Shown here: in pieces, positions 17,481 to 26,722 of the stretch
How positions within the stretch are numbered: position 1 is the first letter of the stretch
Layout: each line of letters begins with the position of its first letter
Made by a program: the position numbers and the translations under genes
The notes under the pieces: generated by a model
The model's input: only the letters and a program-made list of their open reading frames with translations
What the model was told of the DNA's origin: nothing
Database searches by the model: none
NCBI GenBank assembly: GCA_017521605.1
Contig: JAFXCD010000041.1
Coordinates: 1 to 64,000, forward strand
Direction: 5' to 3'
Length of the DNA stretch: 64,000 nt
DNA from: Lachnospiraceae bacterium
GTDB lineage: Bacteria > Bacillota > Clostridia > Lachnospirales > Lachnospiraceae

Positions 17481-18378
17481 TACCTTTTTTTATACCATAA
17501 AGCAGGGCTTCTCCAATTTGTTCCGTAACAAATGGTATACCCTTGCTTCCATAGCAACCATGTCAGCATGTTTATTAATGTTGGGTGTATTCTATTCTGT
17601 GGCAGCCAACTTTCAGCATATTGTAAAGAATGTAGAAGAAGTAGTATCCTTTACGGTGTTTTTTGAAGAAGGGATTTCTGAGGAACGTATTACGGAAATA
17701 GGAGACCTGATTCGTGGAAGGGATGATGTGGCGGAAATCAAATATATCTCTGCAGAGGAAGCTTGGGCGGATTATCAGAAAGAAAACTTCCAGGACAAAG
17801 CAGATGAACTTCTGGCAGGCTATCCGGAGAATCCATTGGCCAATTCCATGAATTATGAAGTTTTTCCTACGGATGTTTCAAAACTGGAGCCACTAAAGCA
17901 ATATATACAGTCCATTCCGGGAGTGCGAAAAATTAACAGCCTTGATGAAGTGGCAAGTACCCTGACTACAGTGAATACTTTGATTAGTTATGTATCCATT
18001 GGTATTATCATTGTATTACTGCTGGTATCTGTTTTCTTAATCAGCAATACGGTTACAGTGGGTATTTCGGTGCGCAAAGCAGAGATTAATATTATGAAGT
18101 ATATCGGTGCAACAGACTTTTTAGTAAGAGCACCATTTGTAATAGAGGGTGTGATTATAGGTCTGTTAGGGGCAGTGATTCCTCTATATGCTATTTACGA
18201 GTTATATAGTGCGGTGTTAAATTTTATGATAAAAGAGTTTGCAAATCTGAGTAAGTTATTAGACTTCCTTCCGGTTGCTACTATTTTCGACTTCCTGTTA
18301 CCGATATCACTTATTGTAGGTGTGGGTATTGGTTTCTTTGGAAGTGTAACTACCGTAAGAAAACACTTAAATGTGTAG
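17470..18378 (+). CDS. ftsX: Cell-division ABC permease FtsX
   Basis: A 302-residue membrane protein with the FtsX layout: one N-terminal membrane segment (about 22-44), an extracellular domain of about 110 residues (EEGISEERITEIGDLIRGRDDV...), then three membrane segments containing VFLISNTVTVGISVRKAEINIMKYIGAT. It overlaps ftsE by 11 bases, and ATG 17470 has GAGGAGGG upstream inside ftsE. The extracellular domain is where FtsX contacts its hydrolase partner, probably the M23 protein encoded next. A weak hairpin lies between ftsX and that gene (about 18386-18407). Confidence 0.95.
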   Translation: MKISTFFYTIKQGFSNLFRNKWYTLASIATMSACLLMLGVFYSVAANFQHIVKNVEEVVSFTVFFEEGISEERITEIGDLIRGRDDVAEIKYISAEEAWADYQKENFQDKADELLAGYPENPLANSMNYEVFPTDVSKLEPLKQYIQSIPGVRKINSLDEVASTLTTVNTLISYVSIGIIIVLLLVSVFLISNTVTVGISVRKAEINIMKYIGATDFLVRAPFVIEGVIIGLLGAVIPLYAIYELYSAVLNFMIKEFANLSKLLDFLPVATIFDFLLPISLIVGVGIGFFGSVTTVRKHLNV

Positions 18379-18430
18379 TAAGTTGAGAGAGTCCGAAGTG
18401 GCTCTCTTGTAATTTGAAAAGGATTTTTGA

Positions 18431-19651
18431 ATGAAAAGGATCAGAATTTATATAGGGTTATTATTATGTATGACAATGCTGGTGGGAGTGCCAGAGCCAT
18501 TGCAGGCTAAGAATAATAATGTTACCAGTGCCACTATAAAGGATATGGAGAACCAGATTTCAAAAGCAGAAAAAGAGATGAAAGATCTTAAGAGTTCTCT
18601 GTCAGATGTAAAGGGATTAGTTAAAAAACTGGAAGGTGAAAAGTCTAATCTGAAAAATTATGTAGAAAAATTGGATGCCACCTTGGAGGTTGTAGAGGCA
18701 AAAATTATAGATTTGGAAGGGCAGATTACGGAGAAGGAAGCGGATATAGCATTTACGCAGAAAGAGTTGGAGGAAGCCAAAACCGTAGAAGCGAATCAGT
18801 ATGAAGCTATGCGGAAGCGTATCAAATCAAGCTATGAATCTAATGAGTACCAGGTATTGGAACAGATTTTTGCTGCAAGAAGTTTTCATGATTTGCTGAA
18901 TCGTATTACTTATGAAGAAGAAGTAGTTAAGTATGAAAGACAAAAGCTGGATGAGTTTATATCCAATAAAGAGTACATAGCTTTGTGCGAGAAGCAGTTA
19001 CAGGTGGAAAAGGAGTATCTGGATGCAGTAAAAGTAAGTGTACAGAACGAACAGGCTGCTGTAGAAGCATTAATCAGTACCAAAAAGCAGGAAATAGAAA
19101 AGTATGAAAGTAACATAAGTACTCAGGAAAAAGCTATTAAGGAATATGAGGCTGATATTGCAGAACAGAATGAGATTATTAAGCAGTTGGAGAAAGCAGT
19201 TGAGGAAGAAAAGGAAAGAATCAGAAAGCAGAATGGTTTGGTTCTGACCTATGATGGAGGAACTTTTGCTTTTCCTTTGGAATCTTATACCAGAGTTTCA
19301 GACGATTATGGTCCTCGAATACATCCTACTTTGAATGTGCCACAGTTCCACAATGGCGTGGATTTTGCTTCGCCCAAGGGTACCCCCATATATGCTGCAT
19401 ATAACGGTGTTGTAGTAGCGGCAACCTATAGCTCGACAATGGGAAATTATGTGATGATAGATCATGGAGATGGTTTATATACGATATATATGCATGCTTC
19501 GAAGCTTTATGTGAAAAAGGACGAAGTGGTGAAAAAGGGTCAGAAGATTGCAGGAGTAGGTACAACAGGGCGCTCTACGGGAAACCACTTGCATTTTAGT
19601 GTTCGTAAAAATGGAGAATATGTTTCGCCATGGAATTATATTGTAAAATGA
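18431..19651 (+). CDS. Secreted coiled-coil M23 peptidase (EnvC/CwlO-like murein hydrolase)
   Basis: A 406-residue protein with a signal peptide (about 1-26, ending PLQA), a long coiled coil (about 35-265, very rich in Lys, Glu and Gln) and a C-terminal LytM/M23 domain. The zinc ligands are intact: HNGVD, then HLHFS near the end; so, unlike E. coli EnvC, which has a degenerate LytM domain, this one should cut peptidoglycan itself. Coiled coils of PcsB, CwlO and EnvC are the parts that bind FtsX, and this gene follows ftsEX by 52 bases. I infer an FtsEX-controlled cell-separation or elongation endopeptidase. Confidence 0.88.
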   Translation: MKRIRIYIGLLLCMTMLVGVPEPLQAKNNNVTSATIKDMENQISKAEKEMKDLKSSLSDVKGLVKKLEGEKSNLKNYVEKLDATLEVVEAKIIDLEGQITEKEADIAFTQKELEEAKTVEANQYEAMRKRIKSSYESNEYQVLEQIFAARSFHDLLNRITYEEEVVKYERQKLDEFISNKEYIALCEKQLQVEKEYLDAVKVSVQNEQAAVEALISTKKQEIEKYESNISTQEKAIKEYEADIAEQNEIIKQLEKAVEEEKERIRKQNGLVLTYDGGTFAFPLESYTRVSDDYGPRIHPTLNVPQFHNGVDFASPKGTPIYAAYNGVVVAATYSSTMGNYVMIDHGDGLYTIYMHASKLYVKKDEVVKKGQKIAGVGTTGRSTGNHLHFSVRKNGEYVSPWNYIVK

Positions 19652-19666
19652 TAGGAGTATTGGTCA

Positions 19667-20944
19667 ATGGAACAACCGAGTATAAAAACAACGAATAAAG
19701 GTAATGATAACAGTTCTTTTGTTCTGGGATTGATTATAGGTATTTTGGTAACATTATTATTGGCAGCATTAGCGATTTTAGGGACTATTTTGTTTGGAAA
19801 ATTTAGTAGTCTGACCAAGGGCTCAGAAGAAAATGCAAAGTTGGAGGAATTGCTGGAGAATAATGATTTAGTTGATGAACAGCTGTTGCGTAAATTATCT
19901 TCTATTGAGGAAATTATAGATAAGTATTACTACCAAGATGATTTGGATGAAGCGGTATTAAGTGAAGGTATTTACCGAGGTGTATTAGATGCAGTGGGAG
20001 ATCCTTATACCTGTTACTATTCTGAAAAAGAACTGAAGGACATGTTAGAAAATTCAGAGGGTGTATATTATGGTATAGGAGCTTATGTAACGCTGGATCA
20101 GACAGGCATGTACCCCATGATTACAGCTCCTATTGCAGGATCTCCGGCTGAGGAAGCGGACTTACGTCCCGGAGATATTATATATGAGATTAACGGAGAA
20201 GCTACTTATGGCAAAAGCTTAGATGCTGCGGTTGCCATGATGAGAGGAAAAGAAGGAACAGAGGTTGAAGTCACTATTGCACGTTCTACAGAAAATGAAT
20301 ATCTTCATGTGACCTTGGTGCGTAGAAGAGTAGAAGCGCCTACTGTTACCGGTGAAATGTTAGAGGATAATATTGGATATATTCAAATAACACAATTTAG
20401 TGAAGTTACAGTAGAGCAATTTGCAGATGCTTTGGCTACAGTAAGAGGTTCCGGAATGGAAGGGCTTATTATTGACTTACGTGCCAATCCGGGAGGAAGT
20501 CTGACATCTGTAATAGGTATTGCTAGAATGCTTTTGCCGGAAGGCTTAATAATGTACACGGAAGATAAGAATGGTAATCGTGAAGAGTATAAATGTGATG
20601 GCAGACGCGAATTTGACAAACCTCTGGTAGTATTGGTGGATGGCAATTCAGCTAGTGCTTCAGAAGTATTGGCAGGAGCTATTAAGGATTATGAGTTGGG
20701 TACATTGGTAGGTACAACTACCTTTGGAAAGGGTATTGTGCAGACTGTATTGCCTCTTAAAGACGGTTCCGGTATCAAAATTACCACCAGCAGTTATTAT
20801 TCACCGAAGGGAACCAATATCCATGGAACCGGTATTGAACCGGATGTGGTATGCGAATTTGATTCAGAAGCATATTATGGAGAAGAACAGTTTGACAACC
20901 AGTTGGATTGCGCGAAAGAAGTTTTAAAGGAGATGATGAAATAA
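19667..20944 (+). CDS. Carboxy-terminal processing protease (S41, CtpA/CtpB-like)
   Basis: A 425-residue S41 protease. It has an N-terminal membrane anchor (about 20-45), a PDZ domain (about 125-215, with GIGAYVTLD and SPAEEADLRPGDIIYEING) and the catalytic core. The serine lies in NSASASEVLAGAIKDY and the lysine in TTFGKGIVQTVLPL; GTGIEPDVV follows. Ctp proteases act outside the membrane and trim or degrade C-termini, including peptidoglycan hydrolases and their regulators. It follows the M23 gene by 15 bases, in one operon with ftsEX, so control of that hydrolase is a natural idea but is inference. Confidence 0.92.
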   Translation: MEQPSIKTTNKGNDNSSFVLGLIIGILVTLLLAALAILGTILFGKFSSLTKGSEENAKLEELLENNDLVDEQLLRKLSSIEEIIDKYYYQDDLDEAVLSEGIYRGVLDAVGDPYTCYYSEKELKDMLENSEGVYYGIGAYVTLDQTGMYPMITAPIAGSPAEEADLRPGDIIYEINGEATYGKSLDAAVAMMRGKEGTEVEVTIARSTENEYLHVTLVRRRVEAPTVTGEMLEDNIGYIQITQFSEVTVEQFADALATVRGSGMEGLIIDLRANPGGSLTSVIGIARMLLPEGLIMYTEDKNGNREEYKCDGRREFDKPLVVLVDGNSASASEVLAGAIKDYELGTLVGTTTFGKGIVQTVLPLKDGSGIKITTSSYYSPKGTNIHGTGIEPDVVCEFDSEAYYGEEQFDNQLDCAKEVLKEMMK

Positions 20945-20984
20945 AAGGTTAAAGCATAGAATAAGGGGTATAGGATGAGATATT

Positions 20985-22058
20985 ATGGAAAATGCACTTT
21001 GGAAAAAACACCATCTGGTAGCTTGTGAGGTAGCAGAGGACTATGAGACAGAGAAGAAGGTTCGTATGGCCAGTTACCGAGGGGAGCTCAGATGCCCGGA
21101 TGAGGAATGCCTTAGTCCTATTTTAAAGTATTGCCACGGAGAAATCAGGGCCCCTTATTTTGCCCATAGAGACAATGGTGAATGTGATTATGTTCTTTTT
21201 GAGAAGAATGCAGGTGTTTTTCATGGACTAAGAGTACTTTTGTATGAACATTTTAAGGCTTGTGATTATCCTGTAGAAATGGAAACGAAGGTGCTGCCAC
21301 ATCATTACAGTCATTTGTTTTTTGAGTGGAAGGATGGTGTTCCAACAGCTATAGAGATCGGAACCAAGAGTACAAATGTAGATGACGTAATGAAATTGCA
21401 GGAAGCGTATAGCAAAGCCGGCATGCAGGTGATTTGGCTGGTAGCAGACCAACCGGGGAAGACTATTTCGGAAGAACATACATATTTTATGAAACGTTTT
21501 TGTTTGAATGAGTCAGGTAAGAAGGACTTAATTGTGATAGGTTATGATGGAAAGCATATTACACAGTACAGGGAGGATCCTGATTCTTATCTGGTGGATG
21601 GACAGGAAATGGTTTCGGAAAACTATCCTAAACTTTTTTCTTATGAAGCTTATATAAATGATTTGTACTTTGAAGACGGCACACTGACCACTCGGGGATT
21701 TGAAGAAGCATACAATGCTTTCCTGCAAGAAAAACAACTTGCTTTTGCAGTGTATAAGGAGCAGGTGGAAGAGGACAAAGCATATTTGCTCAGACAATAT
21801 GAGGTACTTCGTAGAGAACGTGAGATAATAGATACTCGGGTTTATGTGGAGAATCCTTCCGGAGAGGAGTATGAGGCAGGGCATCAATACATTCTTATGG
21901 TTATAGACCAACAGGAACAGCCGGTTTTGGATGCTTTGGGCAATCGTTGGGTACGTTGTGAGTTTTGTGGGGAAGTAAAGAAAGTGGCAGAATTTGTTTC
22001 CTTTGGTGGTCGAGGTAGAGTAAATCTGGGCAGATGCCAGTGTTGTAAGGATAAATAA
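20985..22058 (+). CDS. CoiA-like protein with C-terminal zinc ribbon
   Basis: A 357-residue protein resembling the competence protein CoiA family. The N-terminal part has CPDEEC and then HGEIRAPYFAHRDNGEC (a zinc-ribbon/FAH pattern). The middle has PTAIEIGTKSTNVDDVMKLQEAY...VIWLV, which fits the CoiA nuclease core where an acidic residue and E/Q-x-S motif precede the helix. The C-terminus holds four paired cysteines (CEFCG...CQCC) in a second zinc ribbon. In Streptococcus, CoiA supports recombination during transformation; in non-competent bacteria the role is unclear. It ends 31 bases before an oppositely oriented AraC gene. Family call is moderate because overall similarity was judged by motif only. 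Confidence 0.55.
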   Translation: MENALWKKHHLVACEVAEDYETEKKVRMASYRGELRCPDEECLSPILKYCHGEIRAPYFAHRDNGECDYVLFEKNAGVFHGLRVLLYEHFKACDYPVEMETKVLPHHYSHLFFEWKDGVPTAIEIGTKSTNVDDVMKLQEAYSKAGMQVIWLVADQPGKTISEEHTYFMKRFCLNESGKKDLIVIGYDGKHITQYREDPDSYLVDGQEMVSENYPKLFSYEAYINDLYFEDGTLTTRGFEEAYNAFLQEKQLAFAVYKEQVEEDKAYLLRQYEVLRREREIIDTRVYVENPSGEEYEAGHQYILMVIDQQEQPVLDALGNRWVRCEFCGEVKKVAEFVSFGGRGRVNLGRCQCCKDK

Positions 22059-22088
22059 AACAGTACCTTGTTTAGAAATATTAAGCAG

Positions 22089-22934
22089 TTATTTTTGAAA
22101 AACATTATGCTTATTATAGCTTGCTCTATATTCTGATGGGGAAAGACCGGTAACCTTGTGAAAAGCATTGGAGAAATTGTGACCATCGGAAAAACCCAGA
22201 CTGTAAGCAATCTGGGAAATAGAGTGGTTTGTTTCTGAAAGAGCGGACTTGGCCAGCTCCATTTTGGTTTGTAAAATATGTTGCTTTAAGGTAATACCTG
22301 AGTACTTTTTAAAGAAAGTGGTCAGGTATTTTTCGTTGTATCCAAAATAGTAAGCGATTTCCGAAACCCGTAAGTTATCCTGGGCATGCCAGGAAATATA
22401 GTCCAGTATATCATTGTAAAGCTGTTCCTTTAGTTGTTTTTCGCTGGTATTGGTATATCGGTTTTGGGCACTAAGCTCGGCTAGGATTGCACTACAAAGG
22501 GCATTGTTTAAAGTGTTTTCTTTGTAGCGGCGGTCAGAGTCCTGTAACTGTTTCATGAGGATGATAATACGTTCTATGGAGGAGAGAGTGCCATGCACTA
22601 GTATTCTCAAATGGCCGGACAGATATTCCGGCATAACAGGAAGGCTTAAATGATCTTGTAGTCCTTCATGATAATCAAAATGCAACCAATAGAATTCACA
22701 GCTACCGGGCCGGGTACCATACTGGTGTGGTGTAGGAGGCATCAGTAAATATTCTCCTTTGTTTACAATATATTCTTGGTTGTGGTCAGCGATAAAGAGA
22801 GTTCCCTCCGTTACAACCATCAGCTCATAATCCATTAGATGACGTGTTAAATGCACCCATTCATCATGAGGTGGAGTGAACTTTCCACACCATCTGTATT
22901 CAAAACCATTTTCGCTGTCAAAGTCAAGAAACAT
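22089..22934 (-). CDS. AraC-family regulator, divergent from GH127
   Basis: A 281-residue AraC/XylS regulator. An N-terminal cupin sensor (about 1-150) contains HLTRHLMDYELMVVTEGTLF and the TPHQYG metal/sugar-type pocket. The C-terminal double helix-turn-helix (about 185-275) has the hallmark IAYSLGFSDGHNFSNAFHKVTGLSPSEYR. The gene is transcribed away from the GH127 gene, with 187 bases between the two starts, so it most likely activates the glycosidase in response to an arabinose-type sugar. It ends tail to tail with the CoiA-like gene. Confidence 0.9.
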   Translation of the reverse strand: MFLDFDSENGFEYRWCGKFTPPHDEWVHLTRHLMDYELMVVTEGTLFIADHNQEYIVNKGEYLLMPPTPHQYGTRPGSCEFYWLHFDYHEGLQDHLSLPVMPEYLSGHLRILVHGTLSSIERIIILMKQLQDSDRRYKENTLNNALCSAILAELSAQNRYTNTSEKQLKEQLYNDILDYISWHAQDNLRVSEIAYYFGYNEKYLTTFFKKYSGITLKQHILQTKMELAKSALSETNHSISQIAYSLGFSDGHNFSNAFHKVTGLSPSEYRASYNKHNVFQK

Positions 22935-23121
22935 GCAACATCTCCTATGCTTTTCTTTGTTGTTTCAAGTGTTAAAATTGATATTACAAATCAAATATAT
23001 AACATTTTCACACCTTTTACAACCTTTCGAGATTTAAAATCCTTTTTTTTTATGTCATAATGGAGATAGAGAAAGTGGGCAGAGGATAGGGCTTGCTATG
23101 ACTTAGAAAGGAATCAGAACC

Positions 23122-25506
23122 ATGAGTATGAGAAAAAACAAACCATTTTCATTACGAAATGTTACCATGAAGGACTCTTATTTGATAAATGCTCTTGAAA
23201 AGGAAGTATTGTACCTGACCGCCTTTGATACAGATAAACTTTTGGCAGGTTTCCGGGAAACGGCAGGAGTGGATATGGGCGGTAAGGAACGTTATTCCGG
23301 TTGGGAAAGTATGCTGATTGGCGGACATACTTTAGGACACTATATGACTGCTTGTGTCAGATGCTGTGAATCGGCCAACTGTAAGGAGGAGGACCGGCAG
23401 GAGCTGCTACAGATTTTGAAGCGTCTGGCGGAAGGACTAAAGGAATGCCAGACAAAAGCCAATACGGGCTTTCTGTTTGGTGCCATCATTCAGGATAAGA
23501 GTAATGTGGAGTTGCAGTTTGACTTTGTGGAAGAAAATAAAACAAATATCATTACCCAAGCATGGGTGCCTTGGTATACCATGCACAAGCTTTTTGAAGG
23601 TCTGGTATCTGTGGTAAACATGGATGTGGATGGAGAACTGGCAGATACAATTAAAAAAACTACCAAGGAAGTTACCTCCCGTCTGGCAGATTGGACCTAT
23701 GGAAGAACCAGTAGCTGGGATGAGGATTTACATAGAGTGGTGTTGGGGATAGAGTATGGTGGTATGAACGACTGCCTTTATGATGTGTATTTGATTACGG
23801 GTAAAGAGGAGCATCTGGCAGCTGCAAAAGCCTTTGATCAGGTGGAGCTGTTTGAGAAAGTGTTGAAGGCAGGCAGGGGCGATAATGTTTTGAACAATCA
23901 CCATGCCAATACCACTATTCCCAAATTTGTGGGAGCATTGAAGCGCTATATGGTGACAGGTGAAGAAAAATTCTTTGAGTATGCAGAACATTTCTGGAAG
24001 CTGGTCACAGAGAATCATACCTATATTACCGGTGGAAACAGTGAGTGGGAGCATTTTGGGGAGGATAATATTCTTAATAAGGAGCGTACCAATTGCAACT
24101 GTGAGACTTGTAATGTTTACAATATGCTGAAGATGACCAAGTTGTTCTTCATGATTACCGGGAAAGTAAAGTATGCGGACTGGTATGAGAATACCTTTAT
24201 CAATTCCATCCTTTCCTCCCAGAATCCGGAAAATGGTATGACTACCTATTTCCAGCCTATGGCCAGTGGTTATTACAAGGTGTATGGAGAACGTTTCAAC
24301 AAGTTCTGGTGCTGTACGGGAACCGGTATGGAGAATTTTTCCAAGTTGCAGGAAAGCTTCTATTTTGAGAAAGAAGATATCTTGATTGTAAATCAGTATA
24401 TGGCAACTAAGGTAGTATTTAAAGGTGTGGAAATTGAGCAACAGGCTAATGTGCCTGCATCGGACAAGGTGAAGTTTGTGATCAAGGGAGCCTTGGATGC
24501 AAAGATATTGCTTCGTTTACCTTATTGGTTGGCGGATGCGGCAGAGGTTGTTGTAAATGGTTGCAGACATTCTTATACAATCGTAGGAGCAGAAAACGAC
24601 AAGGGTTATGCTGTGGTAGAAGGTCCTTTTATGGCAGGTACGGAGATTGAGATAAGACTGCCCATGAAGGTGGTGGCTTACAATTTACCGGATGGGCAGA
24701 ATACCTATGCCTTTAAGTATGGTCCGGTGGTATTAAGCGCCTTGCTGGGCACAAAGGACATGATTGATTCTACCACCGGTGTAAATGTAACCATTCCCGG
24801 TAATCGTATTATTGAGAGTAAGTATGTGCCTTCCCGCAAGGAGTTCGTGGTGGTTTCAGAGGGAACTGTGGCAGAATACATTGCCAATATTGAGAAGCAT
24901 CTGGTGCGTCAGGGCAAGGAACTGAAGTTTGAACTACAGGGTACGGATGCAACACTTATCTATGTGCCTCATTTTTCACAGCATAAGGAACGCTATGGTA
25001 TTTATTTTGAGTTTATTGACAAGGAATCGGCTATTTCAGACGCAGATAATGTGAAGGCGGAACGTAACCGTATTGATACGGTGCAGCCGGGCTATGGGCA
25101 GTATGAAAATGATCCCTTGCACAATATGACCGAGCATGGGGAAGGTTCTGTAGGTATTACTTCAGGCGGCACCAATCGTTATGCCAAGGCAGGCGGAAGT
25201 TTTTCCTATACCATGGAGGTGGATCCGGAAGGCACCTCACTTTTGGTGACCTTTAAAACCACTGATGTAGGAAAAAGTATAGAGATTTTGGCAGGCGGAA
25301 TGTCTGTCTTTAAGGAAGTGTTAATCGGAGAAGGGGAGGTTGAGTATTATGATGTGCTGATTCCGTTGTCAAAAGAGGTCTTACAAAAGGCCTACGGAAG
25401 GTTTTATAATTGTAGAGACCGTAAGGTGCTGGATTTTGAGTTCCGTGGAATTGATGGAGCAGAGTCGGCAGCGGTTTGTCAGTTTATATATACTTTAACA
25501 GAATAA
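23122..25506 (+). CDS. GH127 beta-L-arabinofuranosidase-like glycoside hydrolase
   Basis: A 794-residue protein of the DUF1680/GH127 type. These enzymes remove beta-linked L-arabinofuranose using a zinc-bound cysteine nucleophile. The ligand set is visible: NCNCETCN (Glu328, Cys330) and FWCCTGTGMEN (Cys397, Cys398), matching the Glu-x-Cys and Cys-Cys of the Bifidobacterium enzyme HypBA1. The (alpha/alpha)6 barrel spans about 20-430, followed by beta-sandwich domains; the last 120 residues form an extra domain not in shorter members. There is no signal peptide, so substrate must be imported as short oligosaccharides. No transporter is adjacent. AGAAAGGA precedes ATG 23122. Confidence 0.88.
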   Translation: MSMRKNKPFSLRNVTMKDSYLINALEKEVLYLTAFDTDKLLAGFRETAGVDMGGKERYSGWESMLIGGHTLGHYMTACVRCCESANCKEEDRQELLQILKRLAEGLKECQTKANTGFLFGAIIQDKSNVELQFDFVEENKTNIITQAWVPWYTMHKLFEGLVSVVNMDVDGELADTIKKTTKEVTSRLADWTYGRTSSWDEDLHRVVLGIEYGGMNDCLYDVYLITGKEEHLAAAKAFDQVELFEKVLKAGRGDNVLNNHHANTTIPKFVGALKRYMVTGEEKFFEYAEHFWKLVTENHTYITGGNSEWEHFGEDNILNKERTNCNCETCNVYNMLKMTKLFFMITGKVKYADWYENTFINSILSSQNPENGMTTYFQPMASGYYKVYGERFNKFWCCTGTGMENFSKLQESFYFEKEDILIVNQYMATKVVFKGVEIEQQANVPASDKVKFVIKGALDAKILLRLPYWLADAAEVVVNGCRHSYTIVGAENDKGYAVVEGPFMAGTEIEIRLPMKVVAYNLPDGQNTYAFKYGPVVLSALLGTKDMIDSTTGVNVTIPGNRIIESKYVPSRKEFVVVSEGTVAEYIANIEKHLVRQGKELKFELQGTDATLIYVPHFSQHKERYGIYFEFIDKESAISDADNVKAERNRIDTVQPGYGQYENDPLHNMTEHGEGSVGITSGGTNRYAKAGGSFSYTMEVDPEGTSLLVTFKTTDVGKSIEILAGGMSVFKEVLIGEGEVEYYDVLIPLSKEVLQKAYGRFYNCRDRKVLDFEFRGIDGAESAAVCQFIYTLTE

Positions 25507-25710
25507 TGTAAGTGGAAACAGACATCCGATTTCTTCTTAAGATAGTTGATAATTACTATGGAAGAGGTTGGATGTCTTTGCTATAATGAAGGCATAATGT
25601 GATTACTTTGTTTATAGGAGTTATTGGTTCCAATGAGGAAGCTGATGTTGCCAAGTGGCTTGAGAAGCATTTTGAAGAATAAGAATGAAGTGATACAGAG
25701 GTGAATTTGG
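25507..25710. other. Intergenic region with hairpin and a possible tiny ORF
   Basis: An AGACATCC / GGATGTCT inverted repeat (about 25520-25578) is a plausible weak terminator for GH127. A 27-codon frame from GTG 25599 to TAA 25682 ends in ADVAKWLEKHFEE, a protein-like helix, and may be a degraded remnant or a real small peptide. Nothing else is supported here. Confidence 0.25.
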
Positions 25711-26328
25711 ATGCAGTTTGAAGAGTTGATACAGTTGTTAATAACAGCAGAAGATGCACAAGAGATTGACAAGCATAGAGAGGAGATAGCAGAATGGCTT
25801 CCCAAAGTACAGAATATGTTTGAATATGACCAGAAAAACAGTGCCCATCAGTTTGATTTGTGGATGCATAGCGTGCATACAGTAGTAGGGCTTCCCAGAA
25901 ACTTGGAGGATGGTATGCTGTATCTGGCGGCACTTCTTCATGATATTGGTAAGCCGGACTGTCAGGTAAGAGGAAAGCGCCCTGAGGATACGGACATGCA
26001 TTATTACGGACATCCGGTGCAAAGTCGCAAGATTGTAGAAGCAGAGGTGATTCCCTATCTTTTGCAAAAAGGAGCAGAACTATCAGAGGAAGACAGGAAA
26101 CGTCTTATTTATTATGTGGAGCATCATGATGACCGTATGAGTTTAAGTCTAAAGCATGTACGGGAGCATATGAATATTCCGGTGTCTTTTGAGACGTTTC
26201 AGAAACTGATGCTTCTGGAGGTGTCGGATGCCCTGGCTCATGTACAAATCCCGGTAGTGGCGGAAAGGGTACAGGTTTGCAATGCTTTGGCAGGAGAAGA
26301 GGGACAGAGATTATATGAACAATTATAG
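25711..26328 (+). CDS. HD-domain phosphohydrolase
   Basis: A 205-residue protein with an HD domain. The metal ligands are HSVHT (about residue 55), LLHDIGK (about residue 75), VEHHDD and EVSDALAH. The layout resembles the HD domain of bacterial tRNA nucleotidyltransferases and related stand-alone phosphohydrolases, but the nucleotidyltransferase domain is absent. The substrate is unknown. GAGGTG lies 8 bases before the ATG. It is followed by a rho-independent terminator and then by the XRE gene that carries the mobile element. Confidence 0.78.
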   Translation: MQFEELIQLLITAEDAQEIDKHREEIAEWLPKVQNMFEYDQKNSAHQFDLWMHSVHTVVGLPRNLEDGMLYLAALLHDIGKPDCQVRGKRPEDTDMHYYGHPVQSRKIVEAEVIPYLLQKGAELSEEDRKRLIYYVEHHDDRMSLSLKHVREHMNIPVSFETFQKLMLLEVSDALAHVQIPVVAERVQVCNALAGEEGQRLYEQL

Positions 26329-26351
26329 GGACATACCATGTCTCATCCATG

Positions 26352-26388
26352 AAAACAGGGCATTTGCTCACTTTGTGTCCTGTTTTTT
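26352..26388 (+). terminator. Rho-independent terminator after the HD-domain gene
   Basis: AAAACAGG (26352-26359) pairs with CCTGTTTT (26379-26386) with further inner pairing, ending in a T-run to 26388. Confidence 0.7.
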
Positions 26389-26433
26389 CTTGGGCTTAGA
26401 GAGTAGTCTGCAAATATCAGGAGGTTGACAATC

Positions 26434-26553
26434 ATGGATCAAATCAAAATCGGAAGCTTTATTAAGGAATTAAGAAAGGAACAAAACCTTACCCAGGAAG
26501 AACTGGCAGAAAAGTTTGGCGTAGCCAGAAGAACTGTGTCCAAGTGGGAATGA
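26434..26553 (+). pseudogene. XRE-family regulator, 5' part (interrupted by mobile element)
   Basis: AGGAGG and ATG 26434 start a classic HTH_3 domain: GSFIKELRKEQNLTQEELA, then KFGVARRTVSKWE. The frame stops at TGA 26551-26553, the first codon supplied by the inserted element, leaving 39 residues that end in the middle of the DNA-binding domain. The rest of the gene is found at 31526-31915 and joins exactly as KWE-TGSNMPDLD. A 39-residue peptide might be made but would lack the last helices of the domain. Confidence 0.92.
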
Positions 26554-26587
26554 GTAAAACATAAATTGCATATTTTAAAAATGCCGA

Positions 26588-26610
26588 GAACCCTTGAAAA
26601 CAAAGGGTTC
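26588..26610. repeat. Inverted repeat just inside the left end
   Basis: GAACCCTT (26588-26595) and AAGGGTTC (26603-26610) form a perfect 8-bp stem followed by a T-rich stretch. It could stop transcription entering from the host gene or be part of the attachment region. Confidence 0.55.
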
Positions 26611-26639
26611 TTTACTTTTCTAAAAAATTGATTTATAAT
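26611..26639 (+). promoter_or_regulatory. Possible integrase promoter
   Basis: TTTACT (26611-26616), a 17-base spacer, then TATAAT (26634-26639). It sits between the left-end hairpin and the arm-like repeats, about 85 bases before the integrase start. Confidence 0.4.
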
Positions 26640-26665
26640 GGTTGATGAATAAAAAAGGCTATGAC

Positions 26666-26689
26666 AAGCCACTTTTAGAAGCCACTTTT
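26666..26689 (+). repeat. Left pair of integrase-arm-like direct repeats
   Basis: AAGCCACTTTT occurs at 26666-26676 and 26679-26689, spaced 13 bases start to start. The same motif, with the same 13-base spacing, recurs near the right end. Paired repeats at both ends are what the N-terminal arm domain of Tn916/lambda-type integrases binds. Confidence 0.65.
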
Positions 26690-26722
26690 TTAGTAAATTT
26701 TTTAGAAATGGGGGATTTTTAA

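Noticed and set aside
23728-24441. Minus-strand reading frame of about 237 codons inside the GH127 gene
   Set aside because: The plus strand carries the full catalytic motif set; the reverse frame has no protein-like features.
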